A stretch of DNA of 58,674 nt from Flagellimonas onchidii (GTDB lineage: Bacteria > Bacteroidota > Bacteroidia > Flavobacteriales > Flavobacteriaceae): NCBI RefSeq assembly GCF_004804315.1, contig NZ_SRXX01000019.1:1-58674 (forward strand), in the 5' to 3' direction. The translations under genes were made by a program, and so were the position numbers. Of this stretch, positions 56,704 through 58,674 are shown piece after piece (within the stretch, counting starts at the first letter, position 1; every line of letters begins with the position of its first letter). The notes beneath the pieces are model-generated. The model worked only from the letters and a program-made list of their open reading frames with translations, did no database searches and was not told where the DNA came from.

Positions 56704-58674
56704 ATGAAAAAAGCAATGCTCATTAGTGTTCTTGTCATGGGCCTTTCCCAAATCACTGTTGGCGATTTGGAGTATAGAATAGTGGGGGATGCTGCAACTG
56801 TAATAGGGAGGGCAAAAGATATCACTGACATTGTGATTCCCTCCGAGATTGTTGTAGGCGCCACTACCTATAGTGTCACCTCCATAGGGAATCATGCTTT
56901 TGCTAACAACCGATTGACGAGTGTTACGATCCCCGATGGTGTCACCTCCATAGGGGATGGTGCTTTTAGTCAGAACCAATTGACGGGCGTTACGATCCCC
57001 GATGGTGTCACCTCCATAGGGAATGGTGCTTTTAGGGAGAACCGATTGACGGGCGTTACGATCCCCGATGGTGTCACCTCCATAGGGGATGGTGCTTTTA
57101 GGGAGAACCGATTGACGAGTGTTACGATCCCCGATGGTGTCACCTCCATAGGGGATGGTGCTTTTAGTCAGAACCAATTGACGGGCGTTACGATCCCCGA
57201 TGGTGTCACCTCCATAGGGAGTGATGCTTTTAGGGAGAACCAATTGACGGGCGTTACGATCCCCGATGGTGTCACCTCCATAGGGGATGGTGCTTTTAGG
57301 GAGAACCGATTGACGAGCGTTACGATCCCCGATGGTGTCACCTCCATACGAGGTTTTGCTTTTAGTCGGAACCAATTGAAGAGCGTTACGATCCCCGATG
57401 GTGTCACCTCCATAGGGAATGGTGCTTTTAGTCAGAACCAATTGAAGAGCGTTACGATCCCCGATGGTGTCACCTCCATAGGGAATGGTGCTTTTAGTGA
57501 GAACCAATTGACGGGCGTTACGATCCCCGATGGTGTCACCTCCATAGGGGATGGTGCTTTTAGTGAGAACCAATTGACGGGCGTTACGATCCCCGATGGT
57601 GTCACCTCCATAGGAAGTTTTGCTTTTGCTTTCAACTACTTGAGGAGCGTTACGATCCCCGATGGTGTCACCTCCATAGGGGAAGGTGCTTTTAGTAGGG
57701 GAACTCCATTGAGGCAGATTATCGTGGAGGGGGTTCGGCCACCCAGTATTAGGGTCCTTGGGGATGTAAGCGGTGTGGAGTTGGTCATATCCAAGGGTGC
57801 CTCTGTGACAGAGTACCAGAGCGCGGGCTGGACCGGTTTTGGGTCGATAAGGGAGCACCTTCCCCCTGTGATCGTCTTGAACGGACCCGGCTCCCAGTTG
57901 TTGGAACCGGGAGGCCCCTATACGGAGCTTGGGGCGACGGCAGAGGATTTTAGGGGAGATGACATTACCATGTCTATAGAGATCGATGCCTCTCCCCCTG
58001 TGGACACCTCGACCAAGGGGGAGTACCAAGTTAGCTACAATGTGATGGACGATTTGGGCAAGGCCGCAGAGGAAGTGGTCAGGACTATAATTGTGGACAC
58101 GGACACCGATGGGGATGGAACGGGCGACAATGCCGATGCCGATGATGACAACGATGGTACCGATGATGGTGCCGATGCCTTTCCTTTGGACCCGTCCGAG
58201 GACACGGACACCGACGGGGATGGAACGGGCGACAATGCGGATGCCGATGATGACAACGATGGTACCGATGATGGTGCCGATGCCTTTCCTTTGGACCCGT
58301 CCGAGGACACGGACACCGACGGGGATGGAACGGGCGACAATGCCGATGTCGATGATGACAACGATGGTACCGATGATGGTGCCGATGCCTTTCCTTTGGA
58401 CCCGTCCGAGGACACGGACACCGACGGGGATGGAACGGGCGACAATGCCGATGCCGATGATGACAACGATGGTACCGATGATGGTGCCGATGCCTTTCCT
58501 TTGGACCCGTCCGAGGACACGGACACCGACGGGGATGGAACGGGCGACAATGCGGATGCCGATGATGACAACGATGGTACCGATGATGGTGCCGATGCCT
58601 TTCCTTTGGACCCGTCCGAGGACACGGACACCGACGGGGATGGAACGGGCGACAATGCCGATGTCGATGATGAC
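56704..58674 (+). CDS. BspA-type LRR surface protein with thrombospondin type 3 repeats (3' end outside window)
   Basis: The ATG at 56704 opens 657 codons with no stop to the window end. It has a signal peptide (MKKAMLISVLVMGLSQITVG) and a short N-domain (DLEYRIVGDAATVIG). Thirteen 22-residue BspA leucine-rich repeats follow (consensus LTGVTIPDGVTSIGDGAFSQ), then a DUF5011-like Ig domain (PPVIVLNGPGSQLLEPGGPY). At least five 35-residue calcium-binding thrombospondin type 3 repeats come next (DTDTDGDGTGDNADADDDND). Such proteins are exported, calcium-stabilised adhesins, probably anchored by a type IX sorting domain beyond the window. Start choice is supported by the signal peptide. Confidence 0.88.
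   Translation, partial: MKKAMLISVLVMGLSQITVGDLEYRIVGDAATVIGRAKDITDIVIPSEIVVGATTYSVTSIGNHAFANNRLTSVTIPDGVTSIGDGAFSQNQLTGVTIPDGVTSIGNGAFRENRLTGVTIPDGVTSIGDGAFRENRLTSVTIPDGVTSIGDGAFSQNQLTGVTIPDGVTSIGSDAFRENQLTGVTIPDGVTSIGDGAFRENRLTSVTIPDGVTSIRGFAFSRNQLKSVTIPDGVTSIGNGAFSQNQLKSVTIPDGVTSIGNGAFSENQLTGVTIPDGVTSIGDGAFSENQLTGVTIPDGVTSIGSFAFAFNYLRSVTIPDGVTSIGEGAFSRGTPLRQIIVEGVRPPSIRVLGDVSGVELVISKGASVTEYQSAGWTGFGSIREHLPPVIVLNGPGSQLLEPGGPYTELGATAEDFRGDDITMSIEIDASPPVDTSTKGEYQVSYNVMDDLGKAAEEVVRTIIVDTDTDGDGTGDNADADDDNDGTDDGADAFPLDPSEDTDTDGDGTGDNADADDDNDGTDDGADAFPLDPSEDTDTDGDGTGDNADVDDDNDGTDDGADAFPLDPSEDTDTDGDGTGDNADADDDNDGTDDGADAFPLDPSEDTDTDGDGTGDNADADDDNDGTDDGADAFPLDPSEDTDTDGDGTGDNADVDDD
56875..57715 (+). 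repeat. Thirteen 66-bp tandem coding repeats (BspA LRR)
   Basis: The phrase GTCACCTCCATA recurs every 66 bases from about 56875 to 57667. Most units keep identical framework bases (GTTACGATCCCCGATGGT), while codons at the SQNQ/RENR positions vary. Three units (ending RGFAF, GSFAF and GEGAF) are more diverged. The uniformity at DNA level indicates recent expansion or gene conversion. Confidence 0.9.
58096..58674 (+). repeat. 105-bp tandem coding repeats (thrombospondin type 3), continuing past the window
   Basis: Units start at 58096, 58201, 58306, 58411, 58516 and 58621, exactly 105 bases apart. They differ at only a few third-base or GCC/GTC positions, with alternation that suggests higher-order duplication. 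Five full units and part of a sixth are visible. The array encodes Asp-rich calcium-binding loops. Confidence 0.92.

Noticed and set aside
56689..58029. Long minus-strand open frame (446 codons) over the BspA repeats, and a further one at 58035-58655
   Set aside because: Both are by-products of repeat periodicity (66 and 105 bases, multiples of three). The plus frame has a signal peptide and known domains.

Overview
The window reads as genomic DNA of a member of the Bacteroidota, most likely a marine Flavobacteriaceae. The grounds are a MPF_B-type Bacteroidetes conjugation module (TraE to TraN, RteC, BfmA/BtgA and MobB-type mobilization proteins), AraC regulators with TPR or multi-helix sensor halves, LytS/LytR pairs with a two-component propeller, DUF2490, and surface proteins built from InlB, BspA and thrombospondin type 3 repeats. 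No rRNA, tRNA, integrase or CRISPR array was seen.

Region A (about 1-11.5 kb, AT-rich) is a compact class I lanthipeptide-like RiPP locus. A split dehydratase (LanB glutamylation domain plus SpaB_C-type elimination protein) is on the plus strand. Facing it on the minus strand are a 48-residue double-glycine precursor gene, a secreted subtilase, a C39-peptidase ABC exporter, a HlyD-type adaptor and a tiny ribbon-helix-helix protein, followed upstream by a TPR/AraC regulator. No LanC cyclase is present. A palindrome, AAATTC-N3-GAATTT, recurs before the dehydratase, the precursor and the regulator, and is a candidate cluster operator. This is the best candidate for a new system here.

Region B (about 11.6-30.9 kb, visibly GC-richer) is an integrative-conjugative-element backbone. 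It runs RteC, an excisionase-like HTH protein, an endonuclease/exonuclease/phosphatase protein, ORF6N and an amidase with a coupled 33-residue peptide. TraE-F-G-I-J-K-M-N follow with an outer-membrane barrel and a strong terminator. Next comes an accessory block (lipoprotein, duplicated-half membrane protein, XRE regulator with an 18-bp palindrome), then SSB, a JAB/RadC protein, an oriT-like region, two mobilization proteins and the coupling protein.

Region C (about 30.9-37.7 kb, AT-rich) holds a decayed gene, two LytTR regulators with receiver domains lacking the phospho-acceptor Asp, and an orthodox LytTR regulator plus propeller histidine kinase.

Region D (about 38-47.4 kb) is a plastic segment: one intact InlB-repeat lipoprotein with near-identical 219-bp repeats, two decayed relatives, MarC, a pyridine nucleotide-disulfide oxidoreductase, an AhpD-like protein missing one catalytic Cys, IS remnants and an intact IS256-family element.

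Region E (about 47.5-56.2 kb) has DUF2490 and an alpha-carbonic anhydrase next to a membrane AraC regulator with a perfect hairpin at its start codon. A second AraC regulator is divergent from a tight six-gene operon of reductases and small redox or membrane proteins; its SMP-30 gene carries an in-frame TGA.

Region F (56.2 kb to the end) has an IS3 OrfA remnant and a BspA-LRR/thrombospondin-3 repeat surface protein running off the window.
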